Of a stretch of DNA of 64,000 bases, positions 16,088-25,500 are shown one piece after another. Numbering within the stretch: the first letter of the stretch is position 1; each line of letters starts with the position of its first letter. The stretch is from Vibrio toranzoniae. Lineage in GTDB: Bacteria; Pseudomonadota; Gammaproteobacteria; Enterobacterales; Vibrionaceae. Under the pieces are notes generated by a model. It was not told the DNA's origin and did not search any database. It saw only the letters and a program-made list of their open reading frames with translations. The stretch is taken from positions 1,426,001-1,490,000 of the forward strand of contig NZ_AP025514.1 of NCBI RefSeq assembly GCF_024347655.1, read 5' to 3'. Position numbers and translations under genes: made by a program.

Positions 16088-18082
16088 ATGAAATGCCGTT
16101 CAAAATTGACATTGATTGCTGCTAGCTTTTGGCTAGCAGCTTCAACTCAGGCTCTCGAAGCCAAATTATCTCAGGACGATTTACCTCTACTCGTTCCTGA
16201 GGCCCAACACGAAACTGCTAGTAAACGTGTGACTTCTCGATTTACTCGTTCTCACTACAAACACTTCAATCTCAACGATGATTTCTCTCAAGCTATCTTT
16301 AATCGTTATTTAGAGATGCTGGACTATAATCGTAATATCTTCACTCAAGCTGATATTGACTCTTTTTCATCGTCGTCTAAACAAATCGATGACCAATTGA
16401 AAGCGGGCAATAACCAGATTGCTTTCGATATTTATAATTTGTCTATGCAGAAGCGTTTTGAACGTTTTCAATATGCATTGTCTTTGCTAGATACTGAGAT
16501 TAAGTTTGATACCGATGAGAGTATTGAACTCAATCGTAGTGAAGCTGAATGGCCAAAAGATATCGCTGAAGTGAATGAGCTTTGGAGAAAACGCGTTAAA
16601 TATGATGCGTTGAATCTAAAACTTACAGGTAAAGAGTGGCCAGAGATTCAAGAAGTTTTGGAAAAGCGTTACAACAATGCGATGAAACGTATTACACAAT
16701 CGCACAATGAAGACGCTTTCCAAATCTACATGAACGCATTCGCACGTGAAGTTGATCCTCACACCAGTTACCTCTCTCCAAGAAATGCAGAACAATTCCA
16801 ATCAGAGATGAATCTATCTTTGGAAGGTATTGGTGCAGTGCTTCAGATGACTGAGGACTATACCGTTATTCGCTCGTTAGTTGCTGGTGGCCCTGCGTCA
16901 AACAGCAAACAATTGAGTGATGGTGACCGTATTGTCGGTGTAGGCCAAGACGGTGAAGAAGTCGTGGATGTTATCGGCTGGCGTTTAGATGATGTAGTGC
17001 AACTGATTAAGGGTCCGAAAGGGACTAAAGTTAAGCTACAGATCTTGCCGGAAGGTAACGATGCAAAAAGTCACGTTGTCACAATTGTACGCGATAAGAT
17101 TCGTTTAGAAGACCGTGCCGTTAAGTCTGAAGTTATCGAGAAAGATGGTAAGAAGATTGGTGTTCTAGAGGTACCAAGTTTCTATGTTGGCCTTTCTAAA
17201 GATACCGATAAATTAATCACTGAGCTTAAACAGCAAGGTGTTGAAGGTATTATCGTTGATCTTCGAAACAACGGTGGTGGTGCATTGACTGAAGCAACCG
17301 AACTCTCTGGTTTATTTATCAAAGAGGGGCCGATTGTTCAGGTTCGTGATAGCTACGGCCGTGTCAAAGTGAACAGCGATACTGATGGCGAAATCAGTTA
17401 CCAAGGCCCATTGACGGTCCTGATAAATCGCTACAGTGCTTCAGCATCTGAAATTTTTGCAGCAGCGATGCAAGATTACGGTCGTGCAATCATCCTGGGA
17501 GAGAACTCTTTTGGTAAAGGAACGGTACAACAGCATCGCTCTTTGAATCATATCTATGATTTGTTTGATAAAGAGTTGGGCTACGTTCAATATACAATCC
17601 AGAAGTTCTACCGAATCAATGGTGGTAGTACGCAAAACAAGGGTGTAGTGCCTGATATTGCTTACCCAACACCGATTGAGTCAGATGATACGGGGGAAAG
17701 CGTTGAAGATAATGCTTTGCCTTGGGACAGTATTGATAAAGCTAATTACTCAATGTTACAACGTAATGATGATCAAATCCTCACTTTAACCGCTAAACAC
17801 CAAGCTCGTGTTGCTTCTGATATGGAGTTTGGCTTTATCGCGCAAGATATTGAAAAATATAAGGCAGATAAAGATGACAACGACCTTTCTCTCAATGAAA
17901 AGGTACGTAAGCAAGAAGGTGATGATGTGGAAGCACTTCGTTTAGAGCGTATCAATCAACGCCAAAAAGTTGCTAAATTAGAAGCTTTTAAATCGTTAGA
18001 CGATGTTCCTAAAGACTATGAAGCTCCAGATGCTTATCTCGACGAGTCTGTATCAATTATGCTGGATATGATCAAGAAATAG
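16088..18082 (+). CDS. prc: tail-specific periplasmic protease Prc
   Basis: Prc (Tsp) degrades or trims periplasmic proteins, including cell-wall enzymes, by recognising C-termini. A signal peptide (about 1-23, ending near TQALEA) is followed by a PDZ domain (about 230-330, LEGIGAVLQMTEDYTVIRSLV). The S41 catalytic core has the nucleophile Ser in SASASEIFAAAM (about 450) and the general-base Lys in FGKGTVQQ (about 475). A DUF3340-type C-terminal helical domain follows. The length of 664 compares with 682 in E. coli. It is co-transcribed with proQ and ends in a strong terminator. Confidence 0.94.
   Translation: MKCRSKLTLIAASFWLAASTQALEAKLSQDDLPLLVPEAQHETASKRVTSRFTRSHYKHFNLNDDFSQAIFNRYLEMLDYNRNIFTQADIDSFSSSSKQIDDQLKAGNNQIAFDIYNLSMQKRFERFQYALSLLDTEIKFDTDESIELNRSEAEWPKDIAEVNELWRKRVKYDALNLKLTGKEWPEIQEVLEKRYNNAMKRITQSHNEDAFQIYMNAFAREVDPHTSYLSPRNAEQFQSEMNLSLEGIGAVLQMTEDYTVIRSLVAGGPASNSKQLSDGDRIVGVGQDGEEVVDVIGWRLDDVVQLIKGPKGTKVKLQILPEGNDAKSHVVTIVRDKIRLEDRAVKSEVIEKDGKKIGVLEVPSFYVGLSKDTDKLITELKQQGVEGIIVDLRNNGGGALTEATELSGLFIKEGPIVQVRDSYGRVKVNSDTDGEISYQGPLTVLINRYSASASEIFAAAMQDYGRAIILGENSFGKGTVQQHRSLNHIYDLFDKELGYVQYTIQKFYRINGGSTQNKGVVPDIAYPTPIESDDTGESVEDNALPWDSIDKANYSMLQRNDDQILTLTAKHQARVASDMEFGFIAQDIEKYKADKDDNDLSLNEKVRKQEGDDVEALRLERINQRQKVAKLEAFKSLDDVPKDYEAPDAYLDESVSIMLDMIKK
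17070..17082. other. matS-like site, one mismatch
   Basis: GTCACGTTGTCAC differs from the MatP operator consensus GTGACRNYGTCAC only at position 3. It lies inside prc. It could be chance, since about one such site is expected in two windows this size. Confidence 0.35.
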
Positions 18083-18126
18083 ATCGGATAGTTACCGGAA
18101 GGTAATGATTCAAAAGTGCAATATTT

Positions 18127-18154
18127 AAAAAGCGAGCCTAGGCTCGCTTTTTTT
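18127..18154 (+). terminator. rho-independent terminator after prc
   Basis: The arms AAAAAGCGAGCC and GGCTCGCTTTTT around a TA centre are followed by more T. Confidence 0.85.
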
Positions 18155-18356
18155 CCTTAAATTTTACATAATCTTTAAATTTTATCCCTCGCTACTTTGC
18201 CAAACCGCCCTCTAATAATCTCGACTAATGTAGATACATTCATGCTAATGATGTGTTACTTATGTTACTTCGTATTTAAAATTTAGTGATCTAGCTCGTG
18301 TTTTTTCGCTTTCTATGCATTACGGACCTAAGATTAAAAGAAACGAGGGGGCGATT

Positions 18357-19040
18357 ATGAAATGGATTCTATTATTTTTATCTTGTCTAAGCTTTGTTGC
18401 TTTTGGTAGCGAAGTTACTTCAGGCGAACAACAATCAAAAAGTGATAGTAATTTATCCTATTTTGACCTTCCTTTATTGCTTGGTGATTGGTATTTGATG
18501 AATCCAGATCCCGAGCAAGGCACTGAAAACTTTAGAGCAATCAAGTTGACTCTTGACTCCAACTACTCATTCTCTATTGATATTCAAAAGAAAGATTACA
18601 GTGTCGACCATTGGGAAGGTTTGTATAATGCTAATGAAGACACCATTATTTTGGGTTTGAATACTTCTGAACCCCAGGTTTACGCGTACAGCAGTAATCA
18701 CAATATGCTGAATCTTAACGGTGTTATGTTCACCAAAGCCTTACCCAACGCCCTGGCTGGAATATGGTCAAGCGCCGAACTGTCTGGAAGCGATTTGCGT
18801 GCAAGCAACATTCAAAAAATGGATTTAGTGCTTCAACCCGATTTTATCTTCATGTTCCGAGTGTCCGATGAAGAAGGGGGTGAAGTCATTCGTCGCGGTG
18901 TGTATTACACCGAGGGCGACCAATTAGTACTACTTTACGAGAACGGTGAACACGGCACTCGTTACACACTGAACAGTGATGTGTTAACACTTCAAGGCGA
19001 AGAGGGAGACATGTTTGCGGTGCTTAATCGTATTCGATAA
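18357..19040 (+). CDS. unknown exported protein, 227 residues
   Basis: Family not recognised. A classic signal peptide (MKWILLFLSCLSFVAFGS) predicts export to the periplasm; the early Cys lacks a proper lipobox, so a lipoprotein is unlikely. The mature part looks like two tandem beta-rich repeats, each with a related pattern: LLGDWYLMNPD...IKLTLDSNYSFSIDIQK near residues 45-80, and LAGIWSSAELSG...MDLVLQPDFIFMFRVSD near 125-165. This suggests an internally duplicated lipocalin-like or beta-sandwich fold. The ATG with GAGGGGG upstream is chosen over an in-frame upstream ATG that lacks a signal-peptide context. Confidence 0.7.
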   Translation: MKWILLFLSCLSFVAFGSEVTSGEQQSKSDSNLSYFDLPLLLGDWYLMNPDPEQGTENFRAIKLTLDSNYSFSIDIQKKDYSVDHWEGLYNANEDTIILGLNTSEPQVYAYSSNHNMLNLNGVMFTKALPNALAGIWSSAELSGSDLRASNIQKMDLVLQPDFIFMFRVSDEEGGEVIRRGVYYTEGDQLVLLYENGEHGTRYTLNSDVLTLQGEEGDMFAVLNRIR

Positions 19041-19140
19041 GTACGAGTTTTAGCCCTAAGATTGAACTCGTTGATAATATGGTTTGTTGCTGGTTTATTA
19101 GGCGTTCCTATCTGATTTGATTGATAAAATAGCAAAACAT

Positions 19141-19171
19141 GGAGGCATTTTCTTACAATGCCTCCTTTTTT
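19141..19171 (+). terminator. rho-independent terminator
   Basis: The arms GGAGGCATT (19141-19149) and AATGCCTCC (19157-19165) are followed by a T run. It ends the exported-protein gene and lies within the upstream extension of the pepN reading frame, which supports the later pepN start. Confidence 0.88.
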
Positions 19172-19257
19172 CAATATTCTCCTTGTTTTATTGGCGCTCA
19201 ACCTTTAGAAATATACAGTTAAGAATAATTACGTATAACGATCAAAAGGAACCCGTC

Positions 19258-21864
19258 ATGGCACATACACCTCAAGCCAAGTATCGTAAAGATTATCAAT
19301 CACCATCTCACACTATTTCTGACATCGATCTTACTTTCGATTTGTACGATTCTGCATCCATCATTACCGCTGTTTCTAGTGTTAAGCAGGAGAAAGAAAG
19401 CTCGACATTAGTACTTGATGGTGAAGGCTTGAAGTTAGTGTCTGTTTTGGTTGAAGGCAAAGAGTGGACGCAGTACGAGCTGTCTGAAACTCAACTGACG
19501 CTGAATGACCTTCCAAAAGAATTCACATTAACGATCGTGACTGAAGTTGATCCTGAGGGGAACAGTGCACTTGAAGGCCTGTACAAATCGGGTGGTGCGT
19601 TTTGTACTCAATGTGAAGCTGAAGGCTTCCGTCGCATTACTTACTACATGGATCGCCCGGATGTATTAGCGAAGTTTACAACAACGGTAATCGCAGACAA
19701 ATCCGAAAATCCATTTCTACTCAGTAATGGTAATCGTGTAGACGAAGGCGAAGCTGAAAATGGCCGTCACTGGGTGAAATGGCAAGACCCACATCCAAAG
19801 CCGGCATACCTGTTTGCTTTAGTTGCGGGTGATTTTGACGTACTTCGTGATGCGTACACTACGCAATCAGGTCGTAAAGTTGACCTAGAAATCTTTGTCG
19901 ACAAAGGCAACCTAGACCGTGCGAACCATGCGATGGTGTCTTTGATTAACTCAATGAAGTGGGATGAAGAACGCTTCAATCTGGAGTATGACTTAGACAT
20001 TTACATGATCGTAGCCGTTGATTTCTTTAATATGGGCGCGATGGAAAACAAAGGTTTGAACGTATTTAACTCTAAATTTGTTCTAGCCAACGACCAAACC
20101 GCAACGGATACAGATTACCTAGGTATTGAAGCGGTAATCGGTCATGAATACTTCCATAACTGGACGGGTAACCGAGTGACTTGTCGTGATTGGTTCCAAT
20201 TGAGCTTGAAAGAAGGTTTAACCGTATTCCGCGATCAAGAATTCTCATCAGATCTTGGTTCTCGTGCAGTCAACCGTATCAACAATGTGCGTATCATCCG
20301 TGGTCCACAATTCGCTGAAGATGCGAGCCCAATGTCTCACCCAATTCGCCCAGAAAAAGTGATAGAAATGAATAATTTCTACACATTGACCGTGTACGAA
20401 AAGGGCTGTGAAGTGATCCGAATGATCCACACATTGTTGGGTGAAGACGGTTTCCAAAAAGGCATGAAGCTGTACTTCGAACGTCACGACGGCACTGCGG
20501 CAACGTGTGAAGATTTCGTAGCAGCAATGGAAGACGCATCAGGCGTTGATCTGTCTCAGTTCCGTTTATGGTACAGCCAGTCTGGCACGCCAACGTTGTC
20601 TGTTGAAAGCCACTACGACGCAGCGAAAAAACAATACAGGTTGACGGCTCGCCAAGTAACGGCGCCAACTCATGAGCAAACTGAAAAGCAGGCTTTGCAT
20701 ATCCCTTTAGATATCGAGTTGTACACAGCGTCTGGTGATGTGATTGAGTTACAATGTAACGGAAAGCCAGTTCATAACGTATTAGATGTAAAAGAGGCGG
20801 AGCAGACTTTTGTATTTGAAAACGTTTCTGAGCAACCAATCCCATCATTGCTTCGTGAATTTTCTGCACCAGTGAAATTGGAGTACGACTATTCAGATGA
20901 AGAGCTTATCTTTTTGATGGTGAATGCGCGCAATGAGTTTTCTCGTTGGGATGCTGGCCAAATGCTATTGGCTAAGTACATTCGCAGTAATATTAAGAAG
21001 GTTCAGCAGGGTCAAGAGTTCGAACTTTCATCTTCTGTTGTTGATGCATTCCGTGGCGTGTTACTGAGTGACTCGCTAGAACCTGCGTTTATTGCGGAGA
21101 TGCTTTCTTTACCAAGCCACAATGAAGTGTCTGGTTGGTATGAGCGTGTAGATATCGATGCTATCGCGTTGGTACTAAATAGTATGAAAGTGACGCTAGC
21201 GACAGAGCTTGAAGATGAATTGTCGGCGGTTTATCACAGTCATGCATTAAGCGACTACATGATTGATCATGATTCGATTGGTAAGCGTACTCTGCGTAAA
21301 GTTTGCCTAAGTTACTTGGCTCATACTGCGCAGGGTAATGATTTGGTTGTTGCAATGTATCAGCAAGCAAACAACATGACAGATACTATGGCAGCAATGG
21401 GCGCGGCAAACAGTGCACAACTACCTTGTCGTGAAACCTTGATGGCGGATTATAGTGACAAGTGGAAACACGATGGTCTTGTTATGGATAAGTGGTTTGC
21501 TCTTCAAGGTACTAACCCAAGTTCAAATGCGCTTGAAGTGATCAAACAATCTATGTCACATCAAGCGTTTAGTTTGAAGAACCCGAACCGAACTCGTAAC
21601 TTGGTTGGTTCATTTTTAAACATGAACCCGGTACAGTTCCATGACAAGTCTGGTCAGGGGTATGCGTTTGCTGGTGAGATCTTACGTGAGCTAAATAGTA
21701 GTAACCCGCAAGTGGCTTCACGTCTGATTGATCCACTTCTTAAATTCCGTAAGTACGATGATGAACGCCAAGCTCTTATCAAACAGGAACTTGAGACATT
21801 GAAGAACATGGATAATTTAGCAAAAGACCTATTTGAGAAAGTGACGAAAGCACTAGAGGCTTAA
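19258..21864 (+). CDS. pepN: aminopeptidase N
   Basis: This M1-family zinc aminopeptidase is the main broad-specificity aminopeptidase of the cytoplasm. It shows the exopeptidase motif GAMEN (in MGAMENKGLNVF) and the zinc site HEYFH with a Glu 19 residues later (H296, H300, E319 in HEYFHNWTGNRVTCRDW...LKEGLTVFRD). The C-terminal helical domain makes up the last 320 residues. The length is 868 residues against 870 in E. coli. The ATG of MAHTPQAKY has AAAAGGA upstream. The open frame reaches 47 codons further back but crosses a terminator hairpin. Confidence 0.96.
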   Translation: MAHTPQAKYRKDYQSPSHTISDIDLTFDLYDSASIITAVSSVKQEKESSTLVLDGEGLKLVSVLVEGKEWTQYELSETQLTLNDLPKEFTLTIVTEVDPEGNSALEGLYKSGGAFCTQCEAEGFRRITYYMDRPDVLAKFTTTVIADKSENPFLLSNGNRVDEGEAENGRHWVKWQDPHPKPAYLFALVAGDFDVLRDAYTTQSGRKVDLEIFVDKGNLDRANHAMVSLINSMKWDEERFNLEYDLDIYMIVAVDFFNMGAMENKGLNVFNSKFVLANDQTATDTDYLGIEAVIGHEYFHNWTGNRVTCRDWFQLSLKEGLTVFRDQEFSSDLGSRAVNRINNVRIIRGPQFAEDASPMSHPIRPEKVIEMNNFYTLTVYEKGCEVIRMIHTLLGEDGFQKGMKLYFERHDGTAATCEDFVAAMEDASGVDLSQFRLWYSQSGTPTLSVESHYDAAKKQYRLTARQVTAPTHEQTEKQALHIPLDIELYTASGDVIELQCNGKPVHNVLDVKEAEQTFVFENVSEQPIPSLLREFSAPVKLEYDYSDEELIFLMVNARNEFSRWDAGQMLLAKYIRSNIKKVQQGQEFELSSSVVDAFRGVLLSDSLEPAFIAEMLSLPSHNEVSGWYERVDIDAIALVLNSMKVTLATELEDELSAVYHSHALSDYMIDHDSIGKRTLRKVCLSYLAHTAQGNDLVVAMYQQANNMTDTMAAMGAANSAQLPCRETLMADYSDKWKHDGLVMDKWFALQGTNPSSNALEVIKQSMSHQAFSLKNPNRTRNLVGSFLNMNPVQFHDKSGQGYAFAGEILRELNSSNPQVASRLIDPLLKFRKYDDERQALIKQELETLKNMDNLAKDLFEKVTKALEA

Positions 21865-21923
21865 GTTAAGTGTTCTCAAGGTTAACGGTTAATTTATAAG
21901 CTGTTTACTGATAAAGAAAAGTC

Positions 21924-21955
21924 ATCAGTGGTAGAGAATATCTGCCACTGATTTT
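21924..21955 (+). terminator. terminator hairpin after pepN
   Basis: The arms ATCAGTGG (21924-21931) and CCACTGAT (21945-21952) extend inward through a further partly paired stretch. They are followed by TTTTG. Confidence 0.6.
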
Positions 21956-22027
21956 GTGTTTCTGGTTCATCGAATTTTCGATAAACTAGAGCAGTTTCAA
22001 GCTCAGTTCCACTGTCAGACATCGTTA

Positions 22028-22049
22028 AGTGCCAAACAATACTGGCACT
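22028..22049. repeat. inverted repeat upstream of DUF2835 gene
   Basis: AGTGCCA (22028-22034) and TGGCACT (22043-22049) form a perfect 7-bp dyad with an 8-bp spacer. Its right end overlaps the LexA-type box. It is a possible second operator. Confidence 0.5.
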
Positions 22050-22063
22050 GTATATTTATACAG
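22048..22063. promoter_or_regulatory. LexA (SOS) box
   Basis: CTGT-ATATTTAT-ACAG matches the gammaproteobacterial LexA operator CTGT-N8-ACAG with a fully AT centre. It ends eight bases before the DUF2835 start codon and overlaps its ribosome binding site, a position that would allow LexA repression. Confidence 0.6.
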
Positions 22064-22070
22064 GTATCGT

Positions 22071-22289
22071 ATGAATCACTATATTTTCCAACTTAACATC
22101 TCATATCAACAGTTTTTGGCCAGTTATTCAGGTGCGGCTAGTAAAGTTCAAGTGATAACAACAACCGGTTTACGCTTACAATTACCAGCAACTCGATTCA
22201 GACCACTTCTTACACAAACAGGAGTCAGAGGACAGTTTAGGCTTACAACTGACCAAAAAAATAAGTTTATAAAGTTGGAAGCTCTGTAA
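22071..22289 (+). CDS. DUF2835 family small protein
   Basis: This 72-residue protein begins MNHYIFQLNISYQQFLASYSG. It contains VQVITTTGLRLQLPATRFRPLLT and GVRGQFRLTT, which match DUF2835, a short domain of unknown function common in vibrios and relatives. The predicted fold is small and beta-rich with basic character (R/K in the second half), so nucleic-acid contact is conceivable but unproven. The start was chosen at the ATG eight bases after CAGGT. A LexA-type box directly upstream suggests DNA-damage control. It is single, between pepN and the glutamate dehydrogenase. Confidence 0.75.
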   Translation: MNHYIFQLNISYQQFLASYSGAASKVQVITTTGLRLQLPATRFRPLLTQTGVRGQFRLTTDQKNKFIKLEAL

Positions 22290-22517
22290 AGCTCGACATG
22301 CCCAGTGACTTAAAAGGAATCTTAATCACATAATCAAACATTTCACCTCTTACCACCTCCAAAACAATTAACTATTTTTCAATAATGCTTTTACAATAAA
22401 CGAATGCATTACCTTTGCTTAACTCGTTAGTAGAAGTGGGCTTTACAGCGCGAATTCAAACACCAGCTTAAGTGATCCCCCTATAATAAAATACAATTCT
22501 AATTGTGGAGTGTGACT

Positions 22518-25500
22518 ATGACCGCACGTGAAACTGTGGTTCCAGTTTTACTTGAAAAAGTGTACAAACTCATTCAAGACAAACTTGACCTTGCTCATCG
22601 ACCTCTCGTAACTCAACTTGCTCAACATTTGTTTAGTAATGTTTCTCAAGACGATTTAATCCAAAGAAACGAATCTGATTTATATGGTGCTGTAGTTAGC
22701 TTATGGCATCACATCAACGAAAAAAAACCTGACGAAATTTCTGTTCGAGTATTTAATCCAACAGTAAGTCGCCAAGGTTGGCAATCTACTCACACTATCG
22801 TTGAGATAGTGGTACCAGACAGCCCATTCCTCGTTGATTCTGTAAAAATGGCATTAACACGCCTCGATCTTTCTTCTCACCTTATGCTGCATAACCCAAC
22901 GCAAATTGATCGTTCTGGCGCCGGAAATGTGGTTGGCGTGAGTAACAATAAAGGCGCTTTCCAGTCGCTTTTTCATATCGAAGTGGATCGTCTTAGCAGT
23001 AAAGCTGAAATGACAGCGCTTAAAACGGAACTACTGGATATTTTTACAGATACTAGCTTAGTTGTGAATGACTGGCTTAAAATGGTTGAAAGACTTGAAG
23101 AAGTAACGAATAAAGTTGAAAAGCAAAAAGATAGCATACCAGTTGATGGTCAGCGCTTTGATGAAACGTTGGCGTTCCTTCGTTGGTTAGGTGAACACAA
23201 CTTTACCTTTATGGGCTACAAGGAATATGACCTTGTGACTGTGAATGGTGACACTGAACTGCAACCGACTAAAGAGCAAGGTCTTGGTTTGTTTGCAAAT
23301 TCAGATCGCGTACGTAATGTTAAGTTGTCGGAGTTTTCTGATTCGGCGCGCTTAGAGGCAAAAAAACCTTATGTACTCATTCTCACCAAGGGAAACACGG
23401 CTTCACGTATTCATCGCCCTGCTTACAATGATTATATCGGTATTAAGAAGTTTGATAAGAATGGAAAGGTAATCGGTGAACATCGTTTTACCGGTCTTTA
23501 TACCTCTGCCGTTTACAATCAAACTGTTGAAACGATTCCACTGGTTCGTGAAAAAGTAGAGCGTATTATAGAGGCGAGTGGTTACCGTGAGGGATCGTAC
23601 TCTTACAAAGCACTGCATAACATTCTTGAAAATTACCCGCGTGATGAACTGCTTCAAGCTCGTGAAGAAGAGCTACTGGAAGTAGGTACTGGCGTTGTGC
23701 AAATGCAAGATCGTGACCTTCTACGCTTGTTTGTTCGTAAAGACCCGTTTGGTCGCTTCTTTAGCTGTATGGTTTATGTAACAAAAGATCGTTACAACAC
23801 TGAACTTCGTCGTCAAACACAGCGCATCTTGAAGCAGTACTTTGGCTGTGAACAAGAAGTTGAATTTACAACGTATTTCTCTGAAAGCCCGCTGGCGAGA
23901 ACGCACTATATTGTTCGTGTTGATAACAACAACATGGATGTGGACGTGAAAACAATTGAGCAGAATTTAATGGAAGTATCGTCTACGTGGGATGACCGCT
24001 TATCTGAGTCAATCATTGCTAACTTTGGTGAAAGCAAAGGGCTTCCGCTGTCTAAAGAGTACATGCGTGCGTTCCCACGATCGTACAAAGAAGACATGAT
24101 GCCTGGTTCTGCGGTGGCCGATATCGAGAGTTTGGAAGCATTAAGCGAAGATAACAGACTTGGTATGCTGTTCTACCGTCCTCAAGAAGAAGCAGCAGAT
24201 TCGAAAGCCGTTCGTTTGAAACTGTTTTATCACAGTGACGAGCCAATTCACCTTTCTGAAGTAATGCCAATGCTTGAAAACTTTGGTCTACGTGTGATTG
24301 GCGAATCTCCTTACGAAGTGCGTAAGACCAATGGTTTAACCTATTGGATCTTGGACTTTTCAATGCTGCATAAGAGCGACAAGACCGTTGATCTTCGTGA
24401 AGCTCGTGATCTTTTCCAACAAGCCTTTGCTGCTATCTGGGCAAGAGAGTTAGACAGTGATGGTTTTAACCGCTTAGTACTTGGAGCAGGCCTATCCGGT
24501 CGTGAAATCTCAATCCTACGTGCTTATGCTCGTTACATGCGTCAAGTTGGCTTCCCATTCAGCCAACAATACATTGAAGACACATTGTCTCATTACCCTG
24601 AGCTAGCGAAAGGGTTAGTGAGCTTGTTCGGTAAGCGTTTCGATCCAAAACTGAAAGGCAGCGCGAAAGGTCAACAAGATCTTATCAAGAAGATTACGGA
24701 GCAGCTTGATCATGTAGAAAGTTTGGATGATGATCGTATCATTCGTCGTTACATGGAAATGATCACTGCGACACTTCGTACTAACTATTACCAGTTAGAC
24801 GAAAACAAACAGTTTAAACCTTGGTTGGCTCTGAAAATGAGACCAAGCGAGATTCCAGATATTCCAGCTCCTGTCCCTGCATTCGAGATTTTTGTCTATG
24901 CTCCTGATATAGAAGGTGTGCATTTACGCGCAGGTAAAGTCGCTCGTGGTGGTTTGCGTTGGTCAGATCGTCAAGAAGATTTCCGTACTGAAATTCTAGG
25001 CCTAGTTAAAGCACAGCAAGTTAAGAACACGGTAATTGTCCCAGTGGGTGCTAAAGGTGGTTTCGTTTGTAAACGCCAGCACACAATGTCTAGCCGTGAT
25101 GAAATCTTCGCTGAAGGTCAACGTTGTTACAAACGTTTCATTCGTGCATTACTGGATGTATCTGACAACATCATCGAAGGCGAGGTTATCCCGCCTAAGA
25201 GCGTGATTCGTCACGATGAAGATGACCCTTACTTGGTTGTTGCTGCCGATAAAGGTACCGCGACATTCTCAGATATCGCCAACTCAGTAGCTGGAGAGTA
25301 CAACTTTTGGCTGGGTGATGCATTTGCATCTGGTGGCTCAAACGGTTACGACCATAAAGCAATGGGCATCACGGCTAAAGGTGGCTGGGAATCGGTTAAG
25401 CGTCACTTCCGTGAAATGGGTATCAACTGCCAAACGACAGATTTCACTGCAATTGGTGTGGGTGATATGGCGGGCGACGTGTTTGGTAACGGTATGCTGC

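Noticed and set aside
19117..19257. 47-codon N-terminal extension of pepN
   Set aside because: It crosses a rho-independent terminator (19141-19171), and PepN family members start at MAHTPQAKY-like sequence, which has its own ribosome binding site.
20294..20869. 191-codon minus-strand frame inside pepN
   Set aside because: It lies antisense to a well-conserved enzyme and its Cys/His/Leu-rich translation looks like a shadow frame.
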